A stretch of DNA of 64,000 nucleotides, from positions 806,001 through 870,000 of the forward strand of contig CAYVWR010000002.1 in NCBI GenBank assembly GCA_964455525.1, read 5' to 3'. Both the position numbers and the translations under genes were made by a program. The DNA comes from JAFDZV01 sp964455525 (GTDB lineage Bacteria; Bacteroidota; Ignavibacteria; OLB7). The notes beneath the pieces were generated by a model. That model was not told where the DNA came from. It saw nothing but the letters and a program-made list of their open reading frames with translations, and made no database searches. This document shows positions 16,283 to 25,691 of the stretch, piece by piece; position 1 is the stretch's first letter, and every line of letters starts with the position of its first letter.

Positions 16283-17581
16283 ATGAAAGGCTTTGATACG
16301 CTGAAACCCCTTGCAATCCGGCTCCGTCCCAGAACGCTTGATGATGTGCTTGGACAGGATCACCTCCTTGGTCCCGGCAAGCCGCTTCGCCGGATGGTGG
16401 AGAGCCGACGTCTGCGCTCGATGATGCTCTGGGGGCCTCCGGGTGTTGGCAAGACCACGATCGCACAGATCATCGCTGCCGAAGCCGATGCCGAATACCG
16501 CCAGCTTTCGGCGGTCTCCTCCGGTGTTAAGGATGTGCGCTCAGTTCTGGAGGAGGGACGCAACCTGCACGCCCTTGGCAGGCAGCTTGTTCTCTTTCTG
16601 GATGAGATTCATCGCTTCAACAAGGCGCAGCAGGATGCGCTTCTGCCGGCTGTGGAGGAAGGGTGGATCACGCTTATCGGCGCGACCACCGAAAATCCTT
16701 CGTTCGAGATCATCCAGCCGCTTCTCTCCCGCTGCGCTCTGTTCACGCTGAAATCCCTTGATTCCGATGCGCTCGATCTTCTTATCGATCGTGCGCTTGC
16801 CTCCGATCCTGCGCTGGATGGCGTCGCCATCGACGATCGCGATCTGCTGAAACTCCTTTGCGGCGGCGATGGGCGCAAACTCCTGACCGGTCTTGAGCTT
16901 GCACGCGATCTTCTGCCGGCCGGGGAGGTGCATATCACCGGCGACCAGCTTCGTGGCGCTTTCAGCAGTCGCCAGTTCTACGATCGCGCCGGCGACATGC
17001 ATTACGATACCATCTCCGCATTTATCAAGAGCATGCGCGGAAGCGATCCCGATGCTGCGATCTTCTATCTGGCACGTATGGTGGAGTCAGGAGAGGACCC
17101 GCTCTTCATCGCCCGGCGGATGGTCATCTTTGCAAGCGAGGATATTGGCAATGCCGATCCCTATGCCATCACTTTTGCTACAACCATTATGATGGCTGTG
17201 GAGCGTGTGGGGATGCCGGAAGGGAGGATCGTTCTGGCGCAGGGAGTTACGTATCTGGCATCGGCTCCCAAGAGCAATGCCAGCTATCTGGCCGTGGGCG
17301 CGGCGCTGGAGTCCGTCCGTATGTACCCGCATTCGGCGCCGCCGCTGCATATCCGCAATGCTCCCACCGGCCTGATGAAAAAGCTTGGCTATGGCAAGGG
17401 ATATCAGTACGCACATAGCCATGCGGGGGCATTTGTTCGGCAGGAGTATCTGCCGGATGAGGTGCGCGGCAGCGTTTATTACCACCCCAGCGAAAATGGA
17501 GGGGAGAAGAAGATCTACGATCGGCTTCGCTCATGGTGGCCGGAGCGATACAAGAAGGGGCCAGGAGGGGGGAAGGAGTGA
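16283..17581 (+). CDS. rarA: Replication-associated recombination protein A (RarA/MgsA AAA+ ATPase)
   Basis: A 432-residue AAA+ clamp-loader-like ATPase. It begins PLAIRLRPRTLDDVLGQDHLLGPGKPLRRM and has Walker A GPPGVGKT (51-58), Walker B LFLDEIHRFNK (Asp107-Glu108) and sensor 1 IGATTENPSFE. The family-specific C-terminal tetramerisation region is complete (DGRKLLTGLELA, FYDRAGDMHYDTISAFIKSMRGSDPDAAIFYLARMVESGEDP). RarA acts at stalled replication forks. The start at 16283 gives the family N-terminus. A lipoprotein gene follows after about 60 bases. Confidence 0.96.
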   Translation: MKGFDTLKPLAIRLRPRTLDDVLGQDHLLGPGKPLRRMVESRRLRSMMLWGPPGVGKTTIAQIIAAEADAEYRQLSAVSSGVKDVRSVLEEGRNLHALGRQLVLFLDEIHRFNKAQQDALLPAVEEGWITLIGATTENPSFEIIQPLLSRCALFTLKSLDSDALDLLIDRALASDPALDGVAIDDRDLLKLLCGGDGRKLLTGLELARDLLPAGEVHITGDQLRGAFSSRQFYDRAGDMHYDTISAFIKSMRGSDPDAAIFYLARMVESGEDPLFIARRMVIFASEDIGNADPYAITFATTIMMAVERVGMPEGRIVLAQGVTYLASAPKSNASYLAVGAALESVRMYPHSAPPLHIRNAPTGLMKKLGYGKGYQYAHSHAGAFVRQEYLPDEVRGSVYYHPSENGGEKKIYDRLRSWWPERYKKGPGGGKE

Positions 17582-17643
17582 TAACGGTTGGCGCCGGGGT
17601 GGTGCAAGAGTTGATTGGAAACGATATCAGGAGGGCAATGGGT

Positions 17644-18549
17644 ATGGGAATGGTATCATCTCTGCTGGCAGCATTGCTGCTTCTGTGCTTTGCCGCCTGC
17701 TCGCAGGATGGGGGAGATACTCAGGATGCTGGGGCCGGTGCTGCCGATACAACGCAGGGGCGCCGCGCAACCGTCCCTGCGGACTCGATGCCGCCAGCCC
17801 CGCAGCCCACTCCTATCTGGAAGGGGAAGAGCGGTGGATATACGATCACGTGGCAACCACAGGATATCTCTGTGGTGGCAGATGGTCGCGGCAGCGCAGG
17901 TTTTTTGCTGCATGATGTGCTCGCGCATCGTCTAAAGATGGCGCTCGATACGCTCGACGATCAGGACTACCTCGCTAGCTGTACCAATGAAACCACCGTT
18001 ACGCTGCTTTCGCTGGTTGGCTCTATTATGAGCATTCAATGCTCGGAGTATACCGAGTGCCCAATGGCAGCCCACCCCGGTGCCCAGACCTGGTATGAGT
18101 CGTTCGACTTTGCCAATCCTGATCGCAAGCTTACCCTTGCCCACTTTTTCAATGAGGAGGATATCTACCAGGCGTTGCTGGGCGATCCTCTGGTGCGCAA
18201 GACGATGGCAGCCGATGGGATAACCGACCAGAATCTCCCGGCCACCCTCTCGAAGTTTATTACACTGCTCAGCAATGGGTCTCGCGAGTGCGAGTATGAG
18301 TTCTCCGATGATCTGCTGAGCCGCTTTGCCTTCCATCATATCGAACAGGGCAAGGTGGCGGTGCGCCTCGGGTTGTCGCATGGGGTTGGCGTCTGCCGTG
18401 GTATGCTGACACAGATCGGCATACTTCTTCCGATACCATCGGCGCTCGCCAACGATCTCCGTGCCGCTGAATCCCGTACAGTCGGCTATCTGATGCGTGA
18501 CCTGAAAGGCATCGCTGGCGATCGGACCACGATGATCAAATTGCAGTGA
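17644..18549 (+). CDS. Lipoprotein, possible DUF3298/RsiV-like
   Basis: About 300 residues with a lipoprotein signal peptide (MVSSLLAALLLLCFAAC, lipobox FAAC) and a low-complexity Asp/Gly/Pro linker. The globular region has AQTWYESFDFANPDRKLTLAHFF, which recalls DUF3298-type extracytoplasmic proteins; that match is weak. An AGGAGG site at 17629-17634 is 9 bases from the ATG at 17644, so this start is preferred over 17638 (3 bases). It follows rarA closely and may be co-transcribed. Function unknown. Confidence 0.78.
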   Translation: MGMVSSLLAALLLLCFAACSQDGGDTQDAGAGAADTTQGRRATVPADSMPPAPQPTPIWKGKSGGYTITWQPQDISVVADGRGSAGFLLHDVLAHRLKMALDTLDDQDYLASCTNETTVTLLSLVGSIMSIQCSEYTECPMAAHPGAQTWYESFDFANPDRKLTLAHFFNEEDIYQALLGDPLVRKTMAADGITDQNLPATLSKFITLLSNGSRECEYEFSDDLLSRFAFHHIEQGKVAVRLGLSHGVGVCRGMLTQIGILLPIPSALANDLRAAESRTVGYLMRDLKGIAGDRTTMIKLQ

Positions 18550-18677
18550 GCCGGGCGCTCCTGAGATTGCAGCCCGCCGACCGTTGTCTGTTCCTGCCAC
18601 TGTCCTGAAGCCGTTCCAGCTTTATACCAGTGGCACCTCTCCATTTATTACACTGTATCGTTACCGGGACCAACCGT

Positions 18678-20291
18678 ATGCCGTTCTCTGATGTTCTTGT
18701 GCTAGGCTCCGGGATTGCCGGGTTGACGTTTGCGCTGAAAGCCGCCGAACTTGGGTCGGTGACGATCATCACCAAGAAGGAACGGGCGGAGTCAAATACA
18801 AATTATGCCCAGGGTGGTATCGCGGCGGTGATCGAGCCAAGCGATAGTTATGATGAGCATATTCGAGATACGCTTGTGGCCGGAGCAGGGCTGTGCGATG
18901 CCGAGGCGGTTCGTGCCCTGGTAATGGAAGGGCCGGAGCGGATTCAGGAGCTTGTGGATCTCGGTGCCCGGTTTACTCGGCGCTCCGATGGTTCGCTCGA
19001 TCTTGGGCGCGAGGGGGGGCACTCCCGCAACCGGATCGTGCATGCTGCCGATCTTACCGGCAGAGAGATCGAGCGCGCGCTGTTGCAGGCGGTGGCCGAT
19101 CATCCGAATATTGAGCTTATAGAATATCTAAGCGCTATCGAGCTTGTCACCGAGCACCATATCCCCGGCGCACGTCGTCAGGGTGTGCGGAAACGGAGCT
19201 GCTATGGCGTGTACGGGCTTGATACCCGAAGCGGTGAAATCGTGGCGTTCCTTGCCCGGCGAACCCTGCTTGCCACCGGCGGATGCGGTCAGGTCTATCT
19301 TCACACCACCAATCCATTGATCGCCACTGGCGATGGATATGGTATGGCCTATAGGGCTGGCGCGGTGCTGGCGAACATGGAGTTTGTACAGTTCCATCCA
19401 ACAAGCCTGTATGCTCCCATGCGAGCCGGCACATTTCTGATTTCCGAGGCGGTGCGCGGCCATGGCGGCATCCTGCGCAATAGCGATGGTGAGCGTTTCA
19501 TGGAACGCTACGATAGCCGCCTGGAGCTGGCTCCGCGCGATATAGTGGCCCGTGCCATCGACAATGAATTGAAGCGGAGCGGCGATGCCTGCGTGTATAT
19601 CGATGTCACCCATATCTCCTATGATGAGTTCCGTGAGCATTTTCCCAATATCGAGGCCGAATGTGCGGCGCTCGGCATTGATGTCGCCACACAGTTTATT
19701 CCAGTGGTGCCGGCAGCCCATTATCAGTGCGGTGGTGTGAAAAGCGATAGTTCCGGGCGTACCTCGATCAAGGATCTGTATGTCTGTGGCGAGGTTTCCT
19801 GCACCGGGGTGCATGGCGCCAACCGCCTCGCGAGCAATTCATTGCTGGAGGCGCTGGTCTTTGCCCATCGTGCCTATCTGGCCATCAAGGAGTCGTGGGG
19901 GAGCGATGGGGATGTCCCTATGCCGGTGATTCCACCGTGGAACGATCGAGGGCTGTTCAATGTGGAGGAGTGGGTTGTGATCGAGCACGATCGCCAGGAG
20001 ATCCAGCAGATCATGTGGGATCTTGTAGGCATCGTGCGCTCGAACGTACGGCTTCTCCGTGCGTTGCGACGGCTTCGCCTGATCCGTGAGGAGATCGAGG
20101 AGTATTTCCGCCGTACCCAGATAACCCTGGAATTGCTCGATCTTCGCAACGTCGCCGAAACTGCACTCCTGATCGTGGAAGGGGCGCTGGCCCGCAAGGA
20201 GAGCCGCGGCCTTCATTATACGACCGACTATCCCGATGTCGATGATCTGCTCTGGCAGAGGGATACGATTATCGAGAAGCCGGTATTATAG
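18678..20291 (+). CDS. nadB: L-aspartate oxidase NadB
   Basis: A 537-residue flavoprotein with the N-terminal dinucleotide motif VLVLGSGIAGLTFALKAAE (6-24). The signatures TKKERAESNTNYAQGGIAA, REGGHSRNRIVHAADLTGREIE, TGDGYGMAYRAGA, FVQFHPT, PAAHYQCGGV and VCGEVSCTGVHGANRLASNSLLEA are all in place. NadB oxidises aspartate to iminoaspartate, the first step of de novo NAD synthesis with NadA, which is not in this window. The C-terminal helical domain distinguishes it from fumarate reductase subunits. It is monocistronic; the start at 18678 gives MPFSDVLVLGSG. Confidence 0.96.
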   Translation: MPFSDVLVLGSGIAGLTFALKAAELGSVTIITKKERAESNTNYAQGGIAAVIEPSDSYDEHIRDTLVAGAGLCDAEAVRALVMEGPERIQELVDLGARFTRRSDGSLDLGREGGHSRNRIVHAADLTGREIERALLQAVADHPNIELIEYLSAIELVTEHHIPGARRQGVRKRSCYGVYGLDTRSGEIVAFLARRTLLATGGCGQVYLHTTNPLIATGDGYGMAYRAGAVLANMEFVQFHPTSLYAPMRAGTFLISEAVRGHGGILRNSDGERFMERYDSRLELAPRDIVARAIDNELKRSGDACVYIDVTHISYDEFREHFPNIEAECAALGIDVATQFIPVVPAAHYQCGGVKSDSSGRTSIKDLYVCGEVSCTGVHGANRLASNSLLEALVFAHRAYLAIKESWGSDGDVPMPVIPPWNDRGLFNVEEWVVIEHDRQEIQQIMWDLVGIVRSNVRLLRALRRLRLIREEIEEYFRRTQITLELLDLRNVAETALLIVEGALARKESRGLHYTTDYPDVDDLLWQRDTIIEKPVL

Positions 20292-20963
20292 GGTGAGTGG
20301 GCATGTGGGAGGTGGGGGCATGCGCCCCGGATGGAAGGTGGCAATGTTCATGAATCGTACGGAGCCAAGATTCTTCACGATGCTTGGATAGCTCTATAAA
20401 TATATGAAAAGGCCTTCCCCGTAGCCGGTGTAGGAAGCGGTTGTAAAGAGATCGCTTGTGTAACGTTAATCGGCAAGTAGGTGCCGTGTGGCAATGCTGG
20501 AGGGGGGGGGCAAGCTCATTCAGTAATAATGTTGTCGAGCGATACCCGAAGTCCTCTGGGGACTGCTTGCTCTAGCAAGCGCTCTACTGATAAGCTCCTA
20601 AACAACTATAGTCAGTAACTGGAGCTGTCCAGGATTGAAGCCGCTTCCAGCGCCTTTACGGACTTTAGATCTTAATGCGCTTGTCAGTAGTAGGCGCCCA
20701 TCCTGATCGGCGTTCCCTACCATCATCACATCGGGACGAACACCCAGGATCGGGTGTAGCACGTCATGAGGATTGGGCGCATTGATAGGATCGGATATCG
20801 ACACACCTTTTAGCTACAGTATATATCCATCATGAATGTATGGCATCACCTATCAGCTTCCGATTCAGGGCCTTTCTCTCCGACACTGCACAGCCAGGTT
20901 GCATATTCAGGCAAGGCCATTACTTTTACATCCGTTTATCGTTCCACTTATCGGGATATCCCT
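20292..20963. other. Long non-coding stretch after nadB
   Basis: No confident gene. It contains a run of nine G residues (20502-20510) and two adjacent perfect hairpins: AGTCC/GGACT (20550-20564) and GCTTGCT/AGCAAGC (20565-20580). A minus-strand frame at 20598-20804 (68 codons) has no recognisable domain and no ribosome site. The composition suggests degraded or accessory DNA. Confidence 0.45.
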
Positions 20964-21368
20964 ATGAACTTGAACCGCTTCCTATGCATTGCCATCTTCC
21001 TCATACTTCTCCCTCGAATGGCGGTGGCACAAGACCGAGTATTCCGCACGTCCGTTCCTTTCAAGGGTGACCGTTCGGCAGCGATACTGCATGCCGTCGA
21101 GATATTAGCTGGGCATGGCTATACGGTTGTCCGGGCATTCCCAGATGTCGGTGCCATGTCTGCGGAGAAGCAGCGTGGGCGGAGCGTCGATGTTCATATT
21201 ACTACCGTCCACATGGTATGCAGCGCGGACTCTATTCACCTGACCATAATAGAGTCCGGCACTTTCAGCACCGGCCAACCTTTTTATTTCGATATTGAAC
21301 AAGAAGAGGTTGATCGCGTGATGACAGCCATAACCACCTATGTGGCGAATATTCCCGGAAAGCAGTAA
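20964..21368 (+). CDS. Small secreted protein of unknown function
   Basis: A 134-residue product with a clean Sec signal peptide (MNLNRFLCIAIFLILLPRMAVA, cut before Gln of QDRVF). The mature part is about 110 residues of mixed alpha/beta pattern (HAVEILAGHGYTVVRAFPDVGAMSAEKQ..., then alternating strands SVDVHITTVHMVCSADSIHLTIIESGTF). The start at 20964 is chosen for the signal peptide although the frame opens at 20832. No family was recognised. It lies in an accessory region with the next small secreted gene and the CRISPR array. Confidence 0.62.
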   Translation: MNLNRFLCIAIFLILLPRMAVAQDRVFRTSVPFKGDRSAAILHAVEILAGHGYTVVRAFPDVGAMSAEKQRGRSVDVHITTVHMVCSADSIHLTIIESGTFSTGQPFYFDIEQEEVDRVMTAITTYVANIPGKQ

Positions 21369-21551
21369 GGCGGCATTCATCGGTAATGCTTTATACTTAC
21401 AATAAACACCCTCCGGCATCTCACTCCATCATGCCTTTGGTCGGATGAAATCACATTGGTTTTTCGCTGGCATATTATATAGCGGGCTATTCTTAGCCCG
21501 CCGTATCTTTCGCTCCCCCGCAAACGTTCATTCATATCATCGGAGTACAGT

Positions 21552-21989
21552 ATGAGAGCATTATTGACGCTGCTGTTCCTGGTCTGCATGACGGGGATAT
21601 GCCAAGCAAAGACGGAGTATCGGTTTACTACCGGGGACTGCGACGGTTCATCGGTTGGGTGGTGGTGTACATCGCGGTATGATAACGGGCGCCTGGTGGA
21701 ATCGTGGGGCGTGGACTGCAACGGCCGTGAGTATCACCGATTCGGCAGAGCGGTCACCATCTCCAGCCCGCTCCTTGGCAACCCAACAGAGGTGGGAGTA
21801 TGTGACGGGACGCCGGCCGGTGGCGCTTGGTTTGCGGTCACCACTCGTAACCAAGGCGGAGCACCTACGGCCGTGTGGGGCCGGGATTGCACCGGAACCT
21901 ACTGGCAGTTCGTGGCCGATCCGGCATCAGTCAGCCAGGGCACGCCATCCGCCGCACCAGCAGCGACCGGAGAGCGCGACATCAGATAG
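21552..21989 (+). CDS. Small secreted Trp/Cys-rich protein with an internal repeat
   Basis: A 145-residue product with a signal peptide (MRALLTLLFLVCMTGICQA). The mature protein carries two similar ~28-residue units, W..TSRYDNGRLVESWGVDCNG..YHRF and W..VTTRNQGGAPTAVWGRDCTG.YWQF, sharing WG-x-DC-x-G-x-Y. A Pro/Ala-rich tail ends the protein. The pattern suggests a small beta-structured repeat with paired Trp and Cys. Not recognised as a known family; it may be a secreted binding protein. It ends about 120 bases before the CRISPR array. Confidence 0.6.
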   Translation: MRALLTLLFLVCMTGICQAKTEYRFTTGDCDGSSVGWWCTSRYDNGRLVESWGVDCNGREYHRFGRAVTISSPLLGNPTEVGVCDGTPAGGAWFAVTTRNQGGAPTAVWGRDCTGTYWQFVADPASVSQGTPSAAPAATGERDIR

Positions 21990-22107
21990 CGGTCACGGCA
22001 CCCGACGAGGAGCGACCGGCTCAATTCCCCTCGTGCGACTGGCAGGAAATGAACCCGCTCCAGCCACTTCCAGCCGGGGCGGCTTGAAATCGAGCTTGCC
22101 GTTATTG

Positions 22108-22381
22108 CGGTTCATCCCCACGCCTGTAGAGGAATACTGATAGATTGCCAGCCCGAATGCAGGAGGTGTCGGTTCATCCTCACGTCTGTGGGGAATACAC
22201 CGCCAAACCATATCTGGACTCCATTCACCCCGGTTCATCCCCACGCCTGTGGGGAATACATCCGCAGTCATCGACAGTGCCCACAGACGGCCGGTTCATC
22301 CCCACGCCTGTGGGGAATACGCTCACACGTGGATCTCCGGCTGCCGCCAACTCGGTTCATCCCCACGCCTGTGGGGAATAC
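22108..22381 (-). CRISPR. Type I-E-like CRISPR array, five repeats and four 32-nt spacers
   Basis: Repeats are at 22108-22137, 22170-22198, 22231-22259, 22292-22320 and 22353-22381; all spacers are exactly 32 nt. The 29-nt repeat, read on the minus strand, starts GTATTCCCCACAGG and ends GGGGATGAACCG. This is the E. coli-type I-E form and would give an AUGAACCG 5' handle. The low-coordinate copies are degenerate (first has an inserted base, second two C-to-T changes), as expected for the leader-distal end. The leader should therefore be just right of 22381. No cas genes occur in the window. Confidence 0.95.
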
Positions 22382-22540
22382 ACTAGAAAATCTCTCAAAA
22401 ATCAGCGATTATGAGGGCAGTATGGGCGCGAAGTATCAAGGAGTTGTCTGCTGCTACCATTAAGGTGGCTGTGAGGGCGAATCGTATCGCATCTGCATAT
22501 ACCCATCTCGATCCTTTATCTACATAAGGGGCTGAAAACG
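22382..22540 (-). promoter_or_regulatory. Probable CRISPR leader
   Basis: The sequence next to the least-degenerate repeat end is AT-rich near the array (on the minus strand ATAATCGCTGATTTTTGAG leads towards the first repeat). It contains no gene. Position and repeat decay direction make it the likely leader and promoter; the right boundary is arbitrary. Confidence 0.5.
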
Positions 22541-22693
22541 AAGGCATCCGCGCACAGGTTCTTTTGTAAACCCATGCGCAGATGCATCGTTGTATCGTTT
22601 CTCTGTCGGGAGATCCTTCAGGGCCGGATGGGTGCTGCCACCATCGGGAGCACAACCGGCCTCCAGTCGGCGATGACCGCCTATCGCCATGCC

Positions 22694-25018
22694 TTACTGA
22701 ATCTTCAGGGTCTGTCCCGGACGCAGCGACTTGTCGTTGATCTTCGGGTTGTTCTGCTTCAGATCCTTTAGGCTGACACCAAACTTGTTTGCGATCTCGG
22801 TAAGGGAATCACCCTTGCGGACCGTGTACTTCTTGGTGCTGCTCTTGGTGGCACGGCTGGATTTCTTGGCATCCCCCTTCGAGGGTGTTTCGCTATAGAT
22901 CTTCAGCGTCGAGCCGGCGTCGATCTGACCGTCCTTCTTTACCTCACGGGAGTTCCAGGCACGCAGATCCTCTACCGAGACACCGTACCGTTCGGCGATG
23001 GCGATCATCGACTCGCCACGACGGACCTTATGGGTCTCGTATCGGGTGGAGGTCGTGGTCACCGAACGCTTCTTGTTCTTGCTGGTTGCGGCGTCGTTTG
23101 CGGCCACATCCGATTTGCGGGTGTTTTTGTCGTTTTTGGCCGCGACGGCTGCCTTATCGCTGCCCGGTGCATAGATCTTCAACTGCTGTCCCTTGCGGAC
23201 GTTGGCATTGCGTCCCAGGTTGTTCCAATCGGCAAGATCGTTGGTGGAGACTCCATGCTTCTTGGCGATGCCGGTCAGGGTCTCACCGCTTCCCACCTTA
23301 TAGGAAAGGGCTTTGCGGTTTTGCTTTGAGGCGATCGCCTGTGGCTCGGCGCTCCGGGCATTTCTAGGCTCCGAGACGATCGGCTGGGGCTGTGCCTGCG
23401 GTGTGCGGCGGATGGTGGAGCTTACCGGGAGGGTGTTGCCAGTCATCGCCAGGTCGGTATTGCTTTCGGCTGTGGCTCGCGGTTCGCTCGGCTTTGTCTG
23501 TGCCGGAGCTGCTGCTGCCAAGGCCGGCTCGGTCTCGGCGATGGTTGCCGGAGAGAGCGGGATACGAAGCGAGCTGCCACTACGGAGGCGGCTCTTGGAG
23601 GTCATACCGTTTGCGTCGTTGATCGTTGCGATCGTCACGCCGTATTTCTGGGCGATATCCTTCATCGTCTCGCCACGTTCCACCTTGTGAGTGACGAAGC
23701 TCTGGGTTGGTGCTGCGGGCAGATCCTCCAGGCGCTCGGCCAGATCCCTGGGAGCAGTGCGCGGAACACGAAGCTTGTAATCCTCGGTATCCTGCGGCAG
23801 GCGTTCGCGGAGCAGTTCCGGGTTGAGCGCCTTCAGTTCATCGACCGAAATGCCGGCAGCCTGCGAGATGGCAGGGAGGTCATAGATGCCCTTGACCGGA
23901 ATGATGTTGAAATCTGCCGGAGTCTCGAAATCTATCTCGTTGAACCCATATGCCTCCGGGTCCATCGTGATCTTCGTTGCCGCGATGTAGAGGGGCACAT
24001 ACTGCTGGGTCTCGCGTGGCAGATACTGGCGTACCTCCCAGTAGTTACGGCTGTTTGCCTTGGCAATGGCCGACTTCACGCGGCCGGGGCCGCAGTTGTA
24101 GGAGGCGAGGGCGAGATGCCAGTCGCCAAGATCGTTATAGAGATCGCGCAGATAGCGTGCTGCGGCACGGGTTGCCTTTTCGGGATCGCGGCGCTCGTCA
24201 ACCCACCAGTTGATGGTAAGGCCATAGGCCTTGCCGGTGGAGGGGATAAACTGCCAGAGGCCCACTGCCTTGGCCCAGGAGACTGCGGTGGGGCTGAGTC
24301 CCGACTCGATCATCGAGAGGTGGCGCAGCTCGATCGGCACGCCTTCCTCGGCGAGCACCTGATCGTACATCGGGAAATACCGTCCGGTGCGCTCCAGCCA
24401 TTTGCCGAAGAACTTCCGTCCACGCTCCGATGTAAAAAACGTGATGCACTGCTGTACGGCGGTGTTCTCCGACATCTCGATCTGGAGATCGGCGGCGACA
24501 AGGGTGCTCGATCCGATGGCTGCTTCTGCGGTTGGATTTTTCGTAGCCGCCGGATAGTGCGGCCTGGCCACCGGAATACGCTCGACCTCCTGGAAGATCT
24601 TGTCGCGCAGTACGAAGAAGCTGCTGTTGGGGTCAAGGCTGTCGAGCGACGTGATCTGATCTTCGTAATCCTGCACCAGACTCTCGGAGAGCTTGGTGAA
24701 GTCCGGATTATCATAGATATCCGGGTAGGTTATCAGGTCGTTCAGGATCGACATTGCGGTCTCGAAATGCCGCGCTGCGATGGTCGTGTTCTTCTTTTCA
24801 GAGGCGCGCATTGCCAGCACGTAGTGGCGGCGGGCTTCTTCCAGTTTGCGCTTCAGCACCTGATCGCTGAGCGGCCTCTGAGCTTTGTTGTCATCGAGCA
24901 CCGAGTACTCATCGACAAGAATCGGTTTCCGCTGCTGCGTCCGGGATGCCTGTTCCGGGGTAGTGCAACCGGCGAAAACACCCAAAGCAATGAGTAGAAC
25001 GGATAGATTGGTTCGCAT
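22694..25018 (-). CDS. MltD-like lytic transglycosylase lipoprotein with LysM repeats
   Basis: The 774-residue protein is a lipoprotein (VLLIALGVFAGC, lipidated Cys18). A helical region precedes an SLT domain with catalytic Glu238 in LRHLSMIESGLSPTAVSWAKAVGLWQF and the family ALASYNCGPGRV. A degenerate LysM-like segment lies near residue 375. Four clear LysM modules follow (near 436, 575, 665 and 727 to the end), joined by Ala/Lys/Ser-rich linkers. It would cut peptidoglycan glycan strands to 1,6-anhydro ends at the inner face of the outer membrane. Four LysM units is more than the two usual for E. coli MltD. Monocistronic, upstream of the CRISPR leader. Confidence 0.93.
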   Translation of the reverse strand: MRTNLSVLLIALGVFAGCTTPEQASRTQQRKPILVDEYSVLDDNKAQRPLSDQVLKRKLEEARRHYVLAMRASEKKNTTIAARHFETAMSILNDLITYPDIYDNPDFTKLSESLVQDYEDQITSLDSLDPNSSFFVLRDKIFQEVERIPVARPHYPAATKNPTAEAAIGSSTLVAADLQIEMSENTAVQQCITFFTSERGRKFFGKWLERTGRYFPMYDQVLAEEGVPIELRHLSMIESGLSPTAVSWAKAVGLWQFIPSTGKAYGLTINWWVDERRDPEKATRAAARYLRDLYNDLGDWHLALASYNCGPGRVKSAIAKANSRNYWEVRQYLPRETQQYVPLYIAATKITMDPEAYGFNEIDFETPADFNIIPVKGIYDLPAISQAAGISVDELKALNPELLRERLPQDTEDYKLRVPRTAPRDLAERLEDLPAAPTQSFVTHKVERGETMKDIAQKYGVTIATINDANGMTSKSRLRSGSSLRIPLSPATIAETEPALAAAAPAQTKPSEPRATAESNTDLAMTGNTLPVSSTIRRTPQAQPQPIVSEPRNARSAEPQAIASKQNRKALSYKVGSGETLTGIAKKHGVSTNDLADWNNLGRNANVRKGQQLKIYAPGSDKAAVAAKNDKNTRKSDVAANDAATSKNKKRSVTTTSTRYETHKVRRGESMIAIAERYGVSVEDLRAWNSREVKKDGQIDAGSTLKIYSETPSKGDAKKSSRATKSSTKKYTVRKGDSLTEIANKFGVSLKDLKQNNPKINDKSLRPGQTLKIQ

Positions 25019-25600
25019 GTGCCAAATCCCCGTGTATATGGATTGCGGAGAAAGATATCGTTGTTAAAAGAGGACCTGCGTTAGAGGCGTCGGTGTACGA
25101 TATGCATTGCTGCATCGAGCTAGCACTGCATCAGTCCTCGTGAATCCTGAATTCTGGTAATACGTTACCAGGGGTCAGCATTATGCTAATCGTAGAACCT
25201 GTGCACCAAGTCGGCGAGAGAGAGAAGTGTGGCCCTGTGTTGGGCTGCATGGTCTTGATCCATCAAGCATGAAGCCCAATATACGCTGCCAAGCCAACCG
25301 ATCCCAGCCCACGAAGTGTTTCTGACAAAACTGTAATTGCTTCGCATCCTCACCAGGCTACATGGTACAGTGACCTCTGCTAAGGTAGCCTTTCATTCTC
25401 GCCTTCCGCAAGGGGTGAGAGGGCCTTTGAAGTTCCCCATATCCTGAAATTTTTGTCATGAAGCTCTGCTTAAAGGCCATCCCAGATAAGGTGTTACTTG
25501 AGATGGAAGAGGGATGATTTTCTTGTTGAACATGAGTGGAGGGGTTAGGCAACCGTCTACGTCATGATCGGCCTGGAGATCCTGAAAAAACGGCGGTCGC

Positions 25601-25691
25601 AAGGGTGTTCCCTTGTGTGCAGGGATTCCGTGGTGTCCGATGCATCCATCCAGCATGGCGATAAGGGTGTTCCCTTGTGTGCATGGGATTC
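25601..25691 (+). repeat. Two I-E-like direct repeats with a 34-nt gap (possible CRISPR remnant)
   Basis: Copies at 25601-25628 and 25663-25691 are identical except for one inserted T in the second. Each starts AAGGGTGTTCCCTTGTG and ends GGGATTC. The 62-base period and the GTGTTCCC-N9/10-GGGAT core match the layout of the nearby I-E repeat (GTATTCCCC...GGGGAT). Each copy also contains the hairpin AAGGG-TGTT-CCCTT. Only two copies exist, so CRISPR identity is not proven. Confidence 0.5.

Noticed and set aside
20598..20804. A 68-codon minus-strand frame after nadB
   Set aside because: No signal, domain or ribosome site; kept only as a note in the intergenic entry.
23687..24997. A 436-codon plus-strand frame
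   Set aside because: Antisense to the LysM transglycosylase; no motif.
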